From assembly GCF_000717745.1 (NCBI RefSeq), contig NZ_JOBH01000016.1:107479-171478 (forward strand): a stretch of DNA of 64,000 nucleotides, written 5' to 3'. Made by a program: the position numbers and the translations under genes. The notes under the pieces are model-generated. The model made no database searches and was not told the DNA's origin. It worked only from the letters and a program-made list of their open reading frames with translations. The DNA comes from Streptomyces violens (GTDB taxonomy: Bacteria; Actinomycetota; Actinomycetes; Streptomycetales; Streptomycetaceae). Below, in pieces: positions 15,438 to 24,310 of this stretch. The stretch's first letter is position 1; every line of letters starts with the position of its first letter.

Positions 15438-18178
15438 CGCGGCTCCCCCAGCAACGCCAGGTTCTCGATGGCGGCGAGGCCATAGAGCGCGGTGTCATTG
15501 GTGGACACCCAGGGTGCCTCGCCGCCGGGGACGAGCGCGGTCGGCCCGGACACCTTCTCCGTCTTCCAGGGCGCGCTCTCCGTGTAGCCGTCGGAGCGGA
15601 GGAACTTGTCCCACGCGCGCTGGGCGAGCTTCTTGTCGCCCGTACGGTGAGCGGCGTACGCGTCGAGCCGGGAGTGGCCCTGGAAGAGGATCAGGCTGCC
15701 GAAGTCCGCGCCGTAACGCGCCTTCTGCTCCGCCTTGGTGGCGTTGAAGTAGCGGCAGTAGTCGAGGTACGCCTCCTCGAACTTCTCGTTGTCGACCAGG
15801 TCGATCAGCTCGGCGCACAGCTCGTTGAGGCCGAAGACGGCGGACAGGTGCGACACACTGACCACCGGCTTCTCCGCGACGGCGAACTTCCCGGTGTCCA
15901 GGTCGTAGAGTCCGCTGCCCTGCACGAAGCCGTTGGGCTGGGCCGCGATGGTCTCCATCGTGGACAGCACCCGCGCCCTGGCCTTCTGCCACTTGGTTCC
16001 GCGCCGCTCCCACTCGGTCAGCCACGCGGAGACCAGCCCGGACCAGTCGGTGCCGAAGCCGATGGAGAGGGCGTGCGGGTCGGGCTTGTAGTCGGAATCG
16101 GGGCGGACCTTGCGCTGCGGGTCGAGGACGAGGAACGTCTCGTCGGAGTCGACGTTGGCGTGCATCAGGTCGCCGACCCGTTCGTCGGCGGTGAGGAAGT
16201 AGTAGAAGCGGCGGTAGGTGGTGTTGGCGATGCGCTGCTGCTTCGCACTGTCGGCGTAGTGCTGGACGCCGTGCCGGGTGCCGAGTCCGGCCCATTTGCC
16301 GAGGTGGTAGACGTCGACCTCGCCGGTGTGCCGGGTCATGGCCTCGGCGAAGCGGAAGATATCGGCGCGCCCGGAGCGCAGATAGGCGTACCAGAGCCAG
16401 AGGTCGGGCGAGAGCTCGGAGTTGTCCCAGGCGTAGCCGCCGACGTCGTAGCGCCACTGGTGGCGGGCCGTGTCGTAGAAGTGCATCACGTCGCCGTAGT
16501 CCCAGAAGCCGTACCAGCGCCGCTGCTCCACCTGGTCCTTGTAGTAGGTGAAGAGGAAGTCGAGATGGTCCTCGATCCTGGCCTTGGCGGGCGTCGAGCG
16601 GTCGGGCTCGGCGTAGAGGCCGGGGCCGAAGACACCGGCGGTGATGAACTGGCGTGGTGGCGGGGCGAGTTGGGGCAGGGTGCGGACGGCTTCGACCTGG
16701 CTCGCGAGCGCGTCGGCGGCCGGGGTGGTGTCGTGCGCCCAGAAGAGGAGTTCGCTGGTGCGGGCGATGCCGTACGGCGTGCCGAACTCCGGCTCGTAGT
16801 CCTCGTAGGTGATGTTGAGCCCTTCGAGCTGCTCGGCGTAGCTGTCCTGGCCCATGCCGTCGTGGTAGAAGCGCAGGTCCATGGGCGGGGCCTCGGAGGA
16901 CCAGAGCCAGAGGGTGACCTCGGCCTCCTCCGTCTGCGCCCCGCGGATGTCGAGTCCGGCCGGGTGCTTCTCCCAGAAGTCGCGCAGCCCGAAGGCGAAG
17001 CCGCCGCTCGCGCCGCCGACGTAGCCGAAGCCCGAGGCGCGGTGGCCGCCGCCGGCCGGGATCCAGCCGTGGCCCTTCTTGGTGCGCTTGCGCACCGTGA
17101 ACCCGTCGGCGGAGAGCTGGGAGAGCGTGTAGTCGCCCCACTCGGGGATGAGGTGCAGCCGGCTGGTCACCCGCTGGTCCCAGGTGGCCGGGTCGGGCAG
17201 CTTCTTCCCCTCGAACTGGGCGGCCTGCACGGCGGCACCCGGGTCGCGGCGCAGCCCGGTGATGCCCTTGACCGCCTCGCGCAGCAGGCCGGTGCCGTCG
17301 CCGCCGATGCGGATGTGCCGGTCGTAGCTCTCGTCGCGCATCGGCACGGTGAAGCGCACGCCGAGTCCGCGGATGAAGTCCCCGCTCGCCTTGCCGGGCT
17401 CCTGCGTCCCGTCGTACGTGATCGTGTGGACCATGCGGATGGACTCGGCGCCCGCGTAGAAGTAGAGGCGGACGGAGAACGGCAGCCAGGAGCGGTTGCC
17501 GCGGCGGTGCTTGCCGTCGATGCGGACGACCGCGCGGACCGGGCCGTCCTGCTCGACCTCCACCTCGCCGATGGCGCTCTCGAAGCGCTCGTACTTCTCG
17601 GTGCCCTGGTCGCCGTCCTCGATCTCGCCCTGGCGCAGCAGCACGAGGCGGCCGTCCTTGGCGATCTCGGTGGCGCCTCTGCGGACGGACTTCACTAGCG
17701 TGGCACCGCTCGTGCCGATCCGGGCGGTGATCACGCCGGTATCGACGTCGACGGTGCCGCCCTTGCGGTCGACGGTGACCTTCTTGGCGGGCGCGGTGGG
17801 GGCACCGGCCTTGAGCGTGTACTTCTCGGCGGCCGACTGCGGGCCCAGGGCGTGCGCGGTCCACTTCAGGGAGCCGTCGGGCCAGTAGGCGAGCGGCCAG
17901 GTCTGGACGGGTACGGCCTTGCCGCCGCCGTCGGTGAGGGTGAATTCCTGGTCCGCCTCGTACGCGCCCTTGGGCCAGGGCACGCCGAGGGTCGAGCCCG
18001 GCGCCGCGCCCAGGCCGCCGTCCTCCAGCCAGGTCAGCTCGACGGGGCCGCCGGCGGCACGCTTGCCGGGCCCGTCGGCGGCGGCCGCCGGCGCGCTGCC
18101 GAGGGACCAGCTGAAGTGGGCGACGGCACCGGCGGCCGCGGCCGCCTTCAGAAGGGATCTGCGGGGGATCGGAGACAT
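15434..18178 (-). CDS. Exo-rhamnogalacturonan lyase-like protein (PL26 / YetA-like)
   Basis: Large exported protein of 914 residues. A clear Tat leader (MSPIPRRSLLKAAAAAGAV, cut after an AxA near residue 34) precedes an N-terminal RIFT-barrel-like domain. A long alpha/alpha-barrel region follows, rich in Trp and Tyr (for example YGFWDYGDVMHFYDTARHQW). The overall layout matches the PcRGLX/YetA family, whose fungal member is an exo-acting rhamnogalacturonan lyase. The ribosome site AAAGGA precedes ATG 18178. Position between a sugar importer and an acetylesterase supports action on rhamnogalacturonan. Activity in bacterial members is less established, so the function is probable rather than certain. 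Confidence 0.8.
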   Translation of the reverse strand: MSPIPRRSLLKAAAAAGAVAHFSWSLGSAPAAAADGPGKRAAGGPVELTWLEDGGLGAAPGSTLGVPWPKGAYEADQEFTLTDGGGKAVPVQTWPLAYWPDGSLKWTAHALGPQSAAEKYTLKAGAPTAPAKKVTVDRKGGTVDVDTGVITARIGTSGATLVKSVRRGATEIAKDGRLVLLRQGEIEDGDQGTEKYERFESAIGEVEVEQDGPVRAVVRIDGKHRRGNRSWLPFSVRLYFYAGAESIRMVHTITYDGTQEPGKASGDFIRGLGVRFTVPMRDESYDRHIRIGGDGTGLLREAVKGITGLRRDPGAAVQAAQFEGKKLPDPATWDQRVTSRLHLIPEWGDYTLSQLSADGFTVRKRTKKGHGWIPAGGGHRASGFGYVGGASGGFAFGLRDFWEKHPAGLDIRGAQTEEAEVTLWLWSSEAPPMDLRFYHDGMGQDSYAEQLEGLNITYEDYEPEFGTPYGIARTSELLFWAHDTTPAADALASQVEAVRTLPQLAPPPRQFITAGVFGPGLYAEPDRSTPAKARIEDHLDFLFTYYKDQVEQRRWYGFWDYGDVMHFYDTARHQWRYDVGGYAWDNSELSPDLWLWYAYLRSGRADIFRFAEAMTRHTGEVDVYHLGKWAGLGTRHGVQHYADSAKQQRIANTTYRRFYYFLTADERVGDLMHANVDSDETFLVLDPQRKVRPDSDYKPDPHALSIGFGTDWSGLVSAWLTEWERRGTKWQKARARVLSTMETIAAQPNGFVQGSGLYDLDTGKFAVAEKPVVSVSHLSAVFGLNELCAELIDLVDNEKFEEAYLDYCRYFNATKAEQKARYGADFGSLILFQGHSRLDAYAAHRTGDKKLAQRAWDKFLRSDGYTESAPWKTEKVSGPTALVPGGEAPWVSTNDTALYGLAAIENLALLGEPR

Positions 18179-18197
18179 CGTTGTTCCTTTCCGTTCG

Positions 18198-18800
18198 CTA
18201 GTCGAGAGCAGTTGTGGCGTGGCCCGCCGCGGTCCGGCGCCGCCCGTACCGCTCCTCCACGGCGAGCGCCGCCGCGGCGAGGGCGCCGAGTACCGGGATC
18301 GCCAGCGGCGGGCTGAACCAGGCGGAGACGGCGACCACGGCCACCCCGCCCACCAGCAGGAAGGACCCGGCAGGGTCGAGGACCGTGCGCCGGCCGGCGG
18401 CAGCGAGCAGCGCCCGCCAGGACGCCCCGGGCTCCCAGACCGCGGCCGCCCGCAGCCCCGCCACGGCGGCCCCGCACAGCGCGAGGAGACCGGCCGCGCC
18501 CACCAGCGGGCCCCCGGGCAGTCCGTTGCGTACCGCCTCCAGGTCCAGCCACGCCAGCCAGCAGGCCACCCAGCCGCCGGCACCGACGGCCCAGCCCGTG
18601 CGGGCGGCCGCCCGTACATCCGCCGCGAACTGCCGGAAGCCGGCGGGCCGATGGCTCGTGTACCGCCGCAGATGGCGGGCCCCCGCCGCGAACGCCGCCG
18701 GGTAGGTGACCAGCGGCAACGCGGCCAGGCCGATCCACACACCGGTCAGCAGAACCTCGGCGAAGAGCCCGAACCGCTCCCGGAAACGGGACTCCGTCAC
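18198..18800 (-). CDS. Integral membrane protein, DUF624 (YesL-like)
   Basis: About 200 residues with four to five hydrophobic helices (for example LLTGVWIGLAALPLVTYPAAFA). Size, the P-x-V-T-Y motif after helix 1, and location directly behind two sugar permeases fit the DUF624 family found in Bacillus rhamnogalacturonan operons (YesL, YteU). GTG 18800 begins two bases after the permease stop, so it is translationally linked. The role is unknown; an accessory transporter subunit is one idea. Family assignment is by pattern and context only. Confidence 0.6.
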   Translation of the reverse strand: MTESRFRERFGLFAEVLLTGVWIGLAALPLVTYPAAFAAGARHLRRYTSHRPAGFRQFAADVRAAARTGWAVGAGGWVACWLAWLDLEAVRNGLPGGPLVGAAGLLALCGAAVAGLRAAAVWEPGASWRALLAAAGRRTVLDPAGSFLLVGGVAVVAVSAWFSPPLAIPVLGALAAAALAVEERYGRRRTAAGHATTALD

Positions 18801-18802
18801 GG

Positions 18803-19654
18803 TCAGCCCTTCAGTCCGGACGTGGCCATGCCGTCGATCAGGTACCGCTGGAAGGCGAGGAAGAAGGCCAGCACGGGCAGCAGCGCCACCAGCGCCATCG
18901 CGATCATGCCGCCGTAGTTGGCCACGCTCTCCTGGTCCCGGAACATCATCATCCCGAGCGAAACGGTGTACTTGCCCGGCTCGTTGAGGTAGATCAGCGG
19001 GCCCATGAAGTCGTTCCAGGCGTTGATGAACGTGAAGATCGCGCTGGTGATGAGGGCCGGGCGGCACAGCGGCAGCACGACGGACCAGTAGATCCGCAGG
19101 TGCCCGCAGCCGTCGAGGCGGGCGGCCTCGTCCAGCTCGCGCGGCAGGTTGCGCATGAACTGCACCATCAGGAAGACGAAGAACGCCTCGGTGGCCAGGA
19201 ACTTCCCGATGAGCAGCGGCACATAAGTGTTGATCAGTTCCAGCTTCTGGAACATCACGTACTGCGGGATCAGCAGCACGTGGTACGGCAGCAGCAGCGT
19301 GCCGATCATCAGCGTGAACATCAGCTTCCGCCCGGCGAACCGGATCTTGGCGAACGCGTACGCCGTCAGCGAGGCGGAGACGAGCACACCGACGACGGAA
19401 CCCACCGCGTAGAACAGCGAGTTGCCGAAGAACGTGGCGATCGGGATGTCGGCGATCCCGTCGGCCAGCCCGCGGAAGTTGTCCAGGACGGGGCGGACCG
19501 GGAACAGCTCCAGACTGCCGACGATCTCGCGGCTGGGCTTGAACGCGGCTCCGATGACCCACACCACCGGGTAGAGGACGACCGCGAGGACGACCAGGGC
19601 ACCGAGGTGCCAGGCGACGCCGGCGCGCCGGCGGGACGTACCGAGGACGCTCAC
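18803..19654 (-). CDS. Carbohydrate ABC transporter permease (MalG type)
   Basis: 283-residue CUT1 permease with six predicted helices. The ATPase-docking EAA loop (DEAARLDGCGHLRIYWSVVLP) lies at about residues 180-200 and the family-typical C-terminal end is LIDGMATSGLKG. GTG 19654 overlaps the stop of the first permease (GTGA). Together with the binding protein it should import rhamnogalacturonan oligosaccharides made by the surrounding lyases. The ATPase must come from elsewhere in the genome, probably a shared MsiK. Confidence 0.92.
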   Translation of the reverse strand: MSVLGTSRRRAGVAWHLGALVVLAVVLYPVVWVIGAAFKPSREIVGSLELFPVRPVLDNFRGLADGIADIPIATFFGNSLFYAVGSVVGVLVSASLTAYAFAKIRFAGRKLMFTLMIGTLLLPYHVLLIPQYVMFQKLELINTYVPLLIGKFLATEAFFVFLMVQFMRNLPRELDEAARLDGCGHLRIYWSVVLPLCRPALITSAIFTFINAWNDFMGPLIYLNEPGKYTVSLGMMMFRDQESVANYGGMIAMALVALLPVLAFFLAFQRYLIDGMATSGLKG

Positions 19655-20607
19655 CGGGCTGCCTCCTCGTAGTGGACCCACCGCTTCTGGGACCAGAACA
19701 GCACCGCCGTCACCAGTGCCACGGCGAGCAGCAGCATCCAGGCCATCGCGGAGGCGAATCCCATTTGAGCCTCCTTGAAGCCCTTCTGGTAGAGGTAACA
19801 GGTGTAGACAAGGGCCGAATCGGCGGGCCCGCAGGTCGCGTTGGAGACCACGTACGCCGAGCCGAAGATCTGGAAGGCGTGGATGGTCTCCAGCAGGACG
19901 TTGAAGAACAGCACCGGGGAGATCATCGGCAGGGTGACGCTCCAGAACCGCCGCAGCGGTCCCGCGCCGTCCACCGCCGCCGCCTCGTACAGCTCGCGCG
20001 GCACCTGCTTGAGCCCGGCCAGGAAGATGACCATCGGCGCGCCGAACTGCCACACGGTGAGCGCGGCCAGACTGTAGAGCACCCACTCCGGGTCGCCGAC
20101 CCAGCCGCCCACGTGGAAGCCGAGGAACGACTGCGCACGGTCGACGATCGCGCCGTCGGAGAAGAGCGCGCGCCAGACGAAGCCGACGGTGACGCTCGCG
20201 CCGATGAGCGAGGGGGCGTAGAAGGCGGCCCGGTAGAAGCCCTGGCCGCGCCCGTTCCGGGCGAGCAGCAGGGCCACACCGAGTGCCAGCAGCAGCTTCA
20301 GCGGCGTGCCGATGATGACGTACTTGGCGGTGACCTCGACCGACTTCTGCCACCGCGGGTCGGCGAACATCTGGGTGAAGTTGTCCAGGCCGATCCACGT
20401 GGGCGTGTTGAAGAGGTTGTAGTCGGTGAAGGCGAAGTAGAGGGAGGCGATCATCGGGCCCGCGGTGAGCAGCAGGAACCCGGCGATCCACGGGGACATG
20501 AAGAGATAGCCCGCGAGATTGTCGCGGCGGTCGCGCCGCCGCAGGGCGACGGGGGTGACGGCGCGTCGCGTACGGACGCGGCCGGGCGGGGCCTTGACGA
20601 GGGTCAC
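19651..20607 (-). CDS. Carbohydrate ABC transporter permease (MalF type)
   Basis: 318-residue CUT1 permease. A strongly basic tail (RVRTRRAVTP, LRRRDRR) precedes helix 1, and the EAA loop YEAAAVDGAGPLRRFWSVTLP sits near residue 225. GTG 20607 lies 13 bases after the binding-protein stop with a GAGGGGGAA ribosome site. It forms the transmembrane channel with the downstream MalG-type subunit. Confidence 0.92.
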   Translation of the reverse strand: MTLVKAPPGRVRTRRAVTPVALRRRDRRDNLAGYLFMSPWIAGFLLLTAGPMIASLYFAFTDYNLFNTPTWIGLDNFTQMFADPRWQKSVEVTAKYVIIGTPLKLLLALGVALLLARNGRGQGFYRAAFYAPSLIGASVTVGFVWRALFSDGAIVDRAQSFLGFHVGGWVGDPEWVLYSLAALTVWQFGAPMVIFLAGLKQVPRELYEAAAVDGAGPLRRFWSVTLPMISPVLFFNVLLETIHAFQIFGSAYVVSNATCGPADSALVYTCYLYQKGFKEAQMGFASAMAWMLLLAVALVTAVLFWSQKRWVHYEEAAR

Positions 20608-20620
20608 TGCGCGTTCCCCC

Positions 20621-21904
20621 TCAGCCGGCCAGGGCGGACTTCGCCTCGGCGAAGAACTGCCGCACGGCGTCGGGGGCCTTCGTCTTCCCCACGCCGAGGT
20701 CCGTGCCGATCCGCAGGAACGCGGCCTCGACGGTGTCGGCGCCCGCCGGGTGCGGGGTGACCGGCCCGAAGACCCCGGCCGCCGCGGTCTTCTCCTCGTA
20801 CGCGGCGATCGCCTTGTTCACCGGATCGCTCGGCCGGAAGGCCTTGTACTGCGCCTCGGTCGCGAGGATGCCTCGGTCGTACCCCATGATCTTGCCGACC
20901 TCGGGGTCGTGCACCATGAAGTCGATGAACCGGGCGACCTGCTGCGGGTACTTGGTGCGCGCCGATGCGCTCAGCATCAGGGACGAGAGGTACTGCCCGG
21001 TCTTCTCGCCGTCGGTGGTCGGCACCGGCGCGAGCCCGTACGTGCTGTCGCCCTCCGAGTCGTACCGGACGGAGAAGTTGTCCCAGGTGAACTCGGAGGC
21101 CGCCAGGCCGTCGGAGACCGCCGACTTGGGCGCGATCTGCACGACCTTCTTGGGGTCGGCGACCAGCCCGGACCGCACCGCGGCGTAGCCGTCCGCCCAC
21201 CATTCCCGCAGGTCGGCCTCGTCGAAGCCGAGGCCGTTCTCGGTGAAGAACGCCTTGCCCTGCTGCCGGAGGTAGAGGTCGTAGAGGTACATGACGCCGT
21301 AGTAGCCGCTGTCACCGGCGCGGTTCTGGGTGTCGCGGATCTTCTTCAGCGCGGCGAAGTACTGGTCCCAGGTCCAGCCCTGTTTCGGAGTGACGCCGGC
21401 CTTCGCGAAGGCCTTCTCGTCGATGACGAGGGACATCGTGTTGGAGCCGACCGGCACGCCGAGCAGCTTGCCGTCGACCTCGCCGACCTTCTCCAGGCCC
21501 GACCGGAAGCCCGTCATCTTCAGGTGGCCCGCGTCGACCTGCTGCTTGAGGTCGAGCAGCACGCCCCGCTTGTCGTACTTCCGCAGGAAGGCGATGGCGC
21601 ACTGGAACACGTCCGGCGGGTTGCCGCCCGCGGCCTGGGTCTGGAACTTTTCCCAGAAGGCCACGTAGTCCTGGAAGTCCGTCTTGACCTTGATCTTGGG
21701 GTGCTTCTTCTCGAAAAGCTCGATGCTCTGGTTGATCCGCTTGGCCCGGTCGTCGGCGCCCCACCATGCGTACCGGATCGTGACGGTACCGTCCGCCGAT
21801 CCCCCGCCGGTGCCGCAGCCGGCCGCCGTCAGACCCAGGGCGGCCACCGAGCCACCCGTGATCTTGAGCAGGCCGCGCCGGTCAACTCTCCCACTGGCAC
21901 GCAC
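20621..21904 (-). CDS. Sugar ABC transporter substrate-binding lipoprotein
   Basis: Extracytoplasmic receptor of the importer, 427 residues from GTG 21904. That start is chosen because GGAGG lies 7 bases upstream; longer in-frame starts lack a site. The leader holds twin arginines (DRRGLLKITGG) and a lipobox TAAGC with Cys30, so it is probably Tat-exported and lipid-anchored. The mature part is a family-1 binding fold (IRYAWWGADDRAKRINQSIE onward, with FQDYVAFWEKF). Surrounding lyases point to unsaturated rhamnogalacturonan oligosaccharides as ligand. Transcription is likely governed by the promoter and LacI-type palindromes just upstream. Confidence 0.92.
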   Translation of the reverse strand: MRASGRVDRRGLLKITGGSVAALGLTAAGCGTGGGSADGTVTIRYAWWGADDRAKRINQSIELFEKKHPKIKVKTDFQDYVAFWEKFQTQAAGGNPPDVFQCAIAFLRKYDKRGVLLDLKQQVDAGHLKMTGFRSGLEKVGEVDGKLLGVPVGSNTMSLVIDEKAFAKAGVTPKQGWTWDQYFAALKKIRDTQNRAGDSGYYGVMYLYDLYLRQQGKAFFTENGLGFDEADLREWWADGYAAVRSGLVADPKKVVQIAPKSAVSDGLAASEFTWDNFSVRYDSEGDSTYGLAPVPTTDGEKTGQYLSSLMLSASARTKYPQQVARFIDFMVHDPEVGKIMGYDRGILATEAQYKAFRPSDPVNKAIAAYEEKTAAAGVFGPVTPHPAGADTVEAAFLRIGTDLGVGKTKAPDAVRQFFAEAKSALAG

Positions 21905-21925
21905 AGTCCGTCCTCCGCACAACCG

Positions 21926-21949
21926 TTGAATCGTTCAAGGAAAGCGCTT
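21926..21949. promoter_or_regulatory. LacI-type operator pair over the transporter promoter
   Basis: TTGAA-TCG-TTCAA (21926-21938) and AAGCGCTT (21942-21949, within GGAAAGCGCTTGC) are adjacent palindromes with the central CG typical of LacI-family sites. They sit at and just downstream of the predicted start of the binding-protein transcript. No LacI-family gene lies in this window. Confidence 0.6.
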
Positions 21950-21956
21950 GCTGCAC

Positions 21957-21985
21957 AAGGTAGAGACGGGCAGGTACCGGGTCAA
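21957..21985 (-). promoter_or_regulatory. Predicted promoter of the oligosaccharide transporter operon
   Basis: Minus-strand TTGACC (21985-21980) and TACCTT (21962-21957) with exact 17-base spacing. The start of transcription would fall near 21950, on the LacI-type operator. Confidence 0.6.
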
Positions 21986-22037
21986 CGGATCGGACCGAAT
22001 TGAGAAGCTGCACCACTCGGCGGAATCCCGTGCAGGA

Positions 22038-22049
22038 TGAATCGATTCA
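22038..22049. promoter_or_regulatory. Perfect 12-bp LacI-type palindrome
   Basis: TGAATCGATTCA, a perfect palindrome sharing the TGAATCG half-site with the operator at 21926-21938, about 110 bases away. It lies between the transporter operon and the divergent S9 peptidase gene, so it could allow repression loops or control the peptidase. Confidence 0.55.
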
Positions 22050-22102
22050 CAGCCCCGAGTACGCACTGTCCCGGACCGCCGCGCAGCCGATAAGACTCCT
22101 CC

Positions 22103-24277
22103 ATGGACTCCACCCACACTTCCGGCAGCGCCGCCTTTCCCCGCCAATTCGCCCGCACCCGCCGCTTCTCACTGGGCGTGCCACGGAACTTCACCGTCTC
22201 CCCCGACGGAGAGCGCGTCCTGTTCACCCGTACCGGAGGCGGCCGGGATCCGATCGGCCGGCTCTGGCTGCTGGCGGACGGCGCCGAGCGGCTCCTCGCC
22301 GACCCGACAGCGCTGGTGGGCGGCGGGGGCGAGGTGCCGGAGGAGGAACGGCTGCGCCGGGAGCGGGCCCGCGAGCGCTCCGCCGGTGTGGTGGCGTACG
22401 CGACCGACCGCGCGGCGCGCCTCGCGGTCTTCGCGCTGGGTGGCGCGCTGTGGGCGGTACGCACGGACGGCGGTGAGCCCTTCCCGGTACCGGCAGCGGG
22501 GCCCGTCTTCGACCCGCGCCCTTCCCCTGACGGCCGCCACATCGCCTATGTGACGGGCCGTTCGCTGCACATCGTGGAGGTACCGGACGCGGGTGCGGGC
22601 GCGGCCGGCCGGGACCGGCAACTGGCCGCCGCCGAGGGCCCCGAGATCACTTACGGCCTCGCCGAGTACACCGCCGCTGAGTCCATGGGCCGGCTGCGCG
22701 GCCACTGGTGGTCGCCGGACGGCGACCGGCTGCTCGTCGCGCGGGTGGACACCACGCGCGTCCACCGGCGCTGGATCAGCGACCCGGCACACCCCGACCG
22801 GCCGCCGCGTGCGATCCGGTACCCGCTGACGGGCACGGACAACGCGGACGTGAGCCTGTGGGTGTACGGCCTGGACGGCAGCCGTACGGAGGTGGTGTGG
22901 GACCGGGTGGCGTACGAGTACCTGGCCACCGTCGGCTGGGACGCGCACGGCCCGCTCATCGGGGTGCAGTCCCGGAACCAGCGCTCGCTGCGCACCCTCG
23001 CCGTGGACCCGGACACCGGCGCGACCTCGCTCCTCGACGAGCGGACCGACCCGGCCTGGGTGGAGCTGGTGCCCGGCACGCCCGCCAGGACCGCGTCCGG
23101 CGCGCTGGTGCTCACCCATGACGTGGCCGGCACCCGGCACCTCGCGGTCGGCGGCAAGGCGGTCACGCCGGCCGGTCTGCAAGTGCGCGGCGTGCTGGGT
23201 ACCGAGGGCGATCGGGTGTACTTCACCGCCTCCGACGACCCCGTGGAGACGCATGTGTGGTGCCACGACCCGGAAGCGGACGCACCGGTGCGGCTGAGCG
23301 AGGGGCCCGGTACGCACGGGGCCGTGGTCGGGGGCGGCACGGCGGTGTTCCATGGGGTGACGCCGGAGGGGCCGTACGCGGAGGTCCGCGGGGAGGGCGG
23401 GGTCGCGACACCTGCCCCGACCGCCATTGCCTGTTTGGCAGAAGCCCCGGTCGTCACCCCTCGTCCGCGCCATCTCCTGCTCGGCAAACGCCAGTTGCGT
23501 GCCGCGCTGTACCTGCCCTCGTGGTACGAGCCCGGTACGGGGCCGCTGCCCGTACTGCTCGACCCGTACGCCGGGCCCGGCATGCAGCTCGCGGTCGCCG
23601 CGCGCGGCTGGACCGCCTGCGTCTCGCAGTGGTTCGCCGAGCAGGGCTTCGCCGTGCTGGTCGCCGACGGGCGCGGCACACCGGGGCGCGGCCCGGAGTG
23701 GGAGAAGGCGGTCCACGGCGACCAGCTCACGCCCGCCCTGGAGGACCAGGTCGACGCGCTGCACGCCGCCGCCGAGCAGGTCCCGGACCTCGACCTGGAC
23801 CGGGTGGCGATCCGCGGCTGGTCCTTCAGCGGGTTCCTGGCCGCCGCCGCGGTACTGCTCCGCCCGGAGGTCTTCCACGCGGCGGTGGCCGGCGCCGCGC
23901 CGACCGACCAGCGGCTGTACGACACGCACTGGAAGGAGCGTTTCCTCGGCCACCCCGACGAGCAGCCGCAGAACTACGAGCGGTCCTCGCTGACCGGCCG
24001 GGGCCATCTGCTGCGCCGCCCGCTGCTGCTGATCCACGGCCTCGCGGACGACAACGTCACGGTCGCCAACATGCTGCGGTTCTCGGCCGAACTGCTCGCC
24101 GCCGGCCGCCCGCACACGGTCCTGCCACTGCCCGGCGCCACCCACGCCCCCGCCGACGACCAGGTCAACGAGAACCTCCTCCTGTTCCAGCGCGACTTCC
24201 TCCTGGACGCGCTCGGTCTTGGCCGGAACCCCGCCGGAACCCGGCCGCCCGGTCCGGCGCCCGTGCGCGGCGCTTGA
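22103..24277 (+). CDS. S9 family serine peptidase (dipeptidyl peptidase IV / prolyl oligopeptidase type)
   Basis: Cytoplasmic peptidase of 724 residues cleaving short peptides. An N-terminal beta-propeller with WD-like blades (for example FTVSPDGERVLFTR, FDPRPSPDGRHIAYV, GHWWSPDGDRLLVARVD) spans to about residue 465. The alpha/beta-hydrolase domain follows, with the triad Ser in GWSFSGF, Asp in HGLADDNV and His in GATHAP. No signal peptide is present. ATG 22103 is the first start after the divergent control region. It has no obvious metabolic tie to pectin use, but it shares an intergenic region with the transporter operon and might share its operator. Confidence 0.92.
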   Translation: MDSTHTSGSAAFPRQFARTRRFSLGVPRNFTVSPDGERVLFTRTGGGRDPIGRLWLLADGAERLLADPTALVGGGGEVPEEERLRRERARERSAGVVAYATDRAARLAVFALGGALWAVRTDGGEPFPVPAAGPVFDPRPSPDGRHIAYVTGRSLHIVEVPDAGAGAAGRDRQLAAAEGPEITYGLAEYTAAESMGRLRGHWWSPDGDRLLVARVDTTRVHRRWISDPAHPDRPPRAIRYPLTGTDNADVSLWVYGLDGSRTEVVWDRVAYEYLATVGWDAHGPLIGVQSRNQRSLRTLAVDPDTGATSLLDERTDPAWVELVPGTPARTASGALVLTHDVAGTRHLAVGGKAVTPAGLQVRGVLGTEGDRVYFTASDDPVETHVWCHDPEADAPVRLSEGPGTHGAVVGGGTAVFHGVTPEGPYAEVRGEGGVATPAPTAIACLAEAPVVTPRPRHLLLGKRQLRAALYLPSWYEPGTGPLPVLLDPYAGPGMQLAVAARGWTACVSQWFAEQGFAVLVADGRGTPGRGPEWEKAVHGDQLTPALEDQVDALHAAAEQVPDLDLDRVAIRGWSFSGFLAAAAVLLRPEVFHAAVAGAAPTDQRLYDTHWKERFLGHPDEQPQNYERSSLTGRGHLLRRPLLLIHGLADDNVTVANMLRFSAELLAAGRPHTVLPLPGATHAPADDQVNENLLLFQRDFLLDALGLGRNPAGTRPPGPAPVRGA

Positions 24278-24310
24278 GCGGCGGTCGCGCGCACTGAAAG
24301 GGTGCGGCGC

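Noticed and set aside
24302..24310. Earlier GTG start for the LysR gene
   Set aside because: It directly abuts the GAAAGG ribosome site; GTG 24311 has proper spacing and the standard ELRHL beginning.
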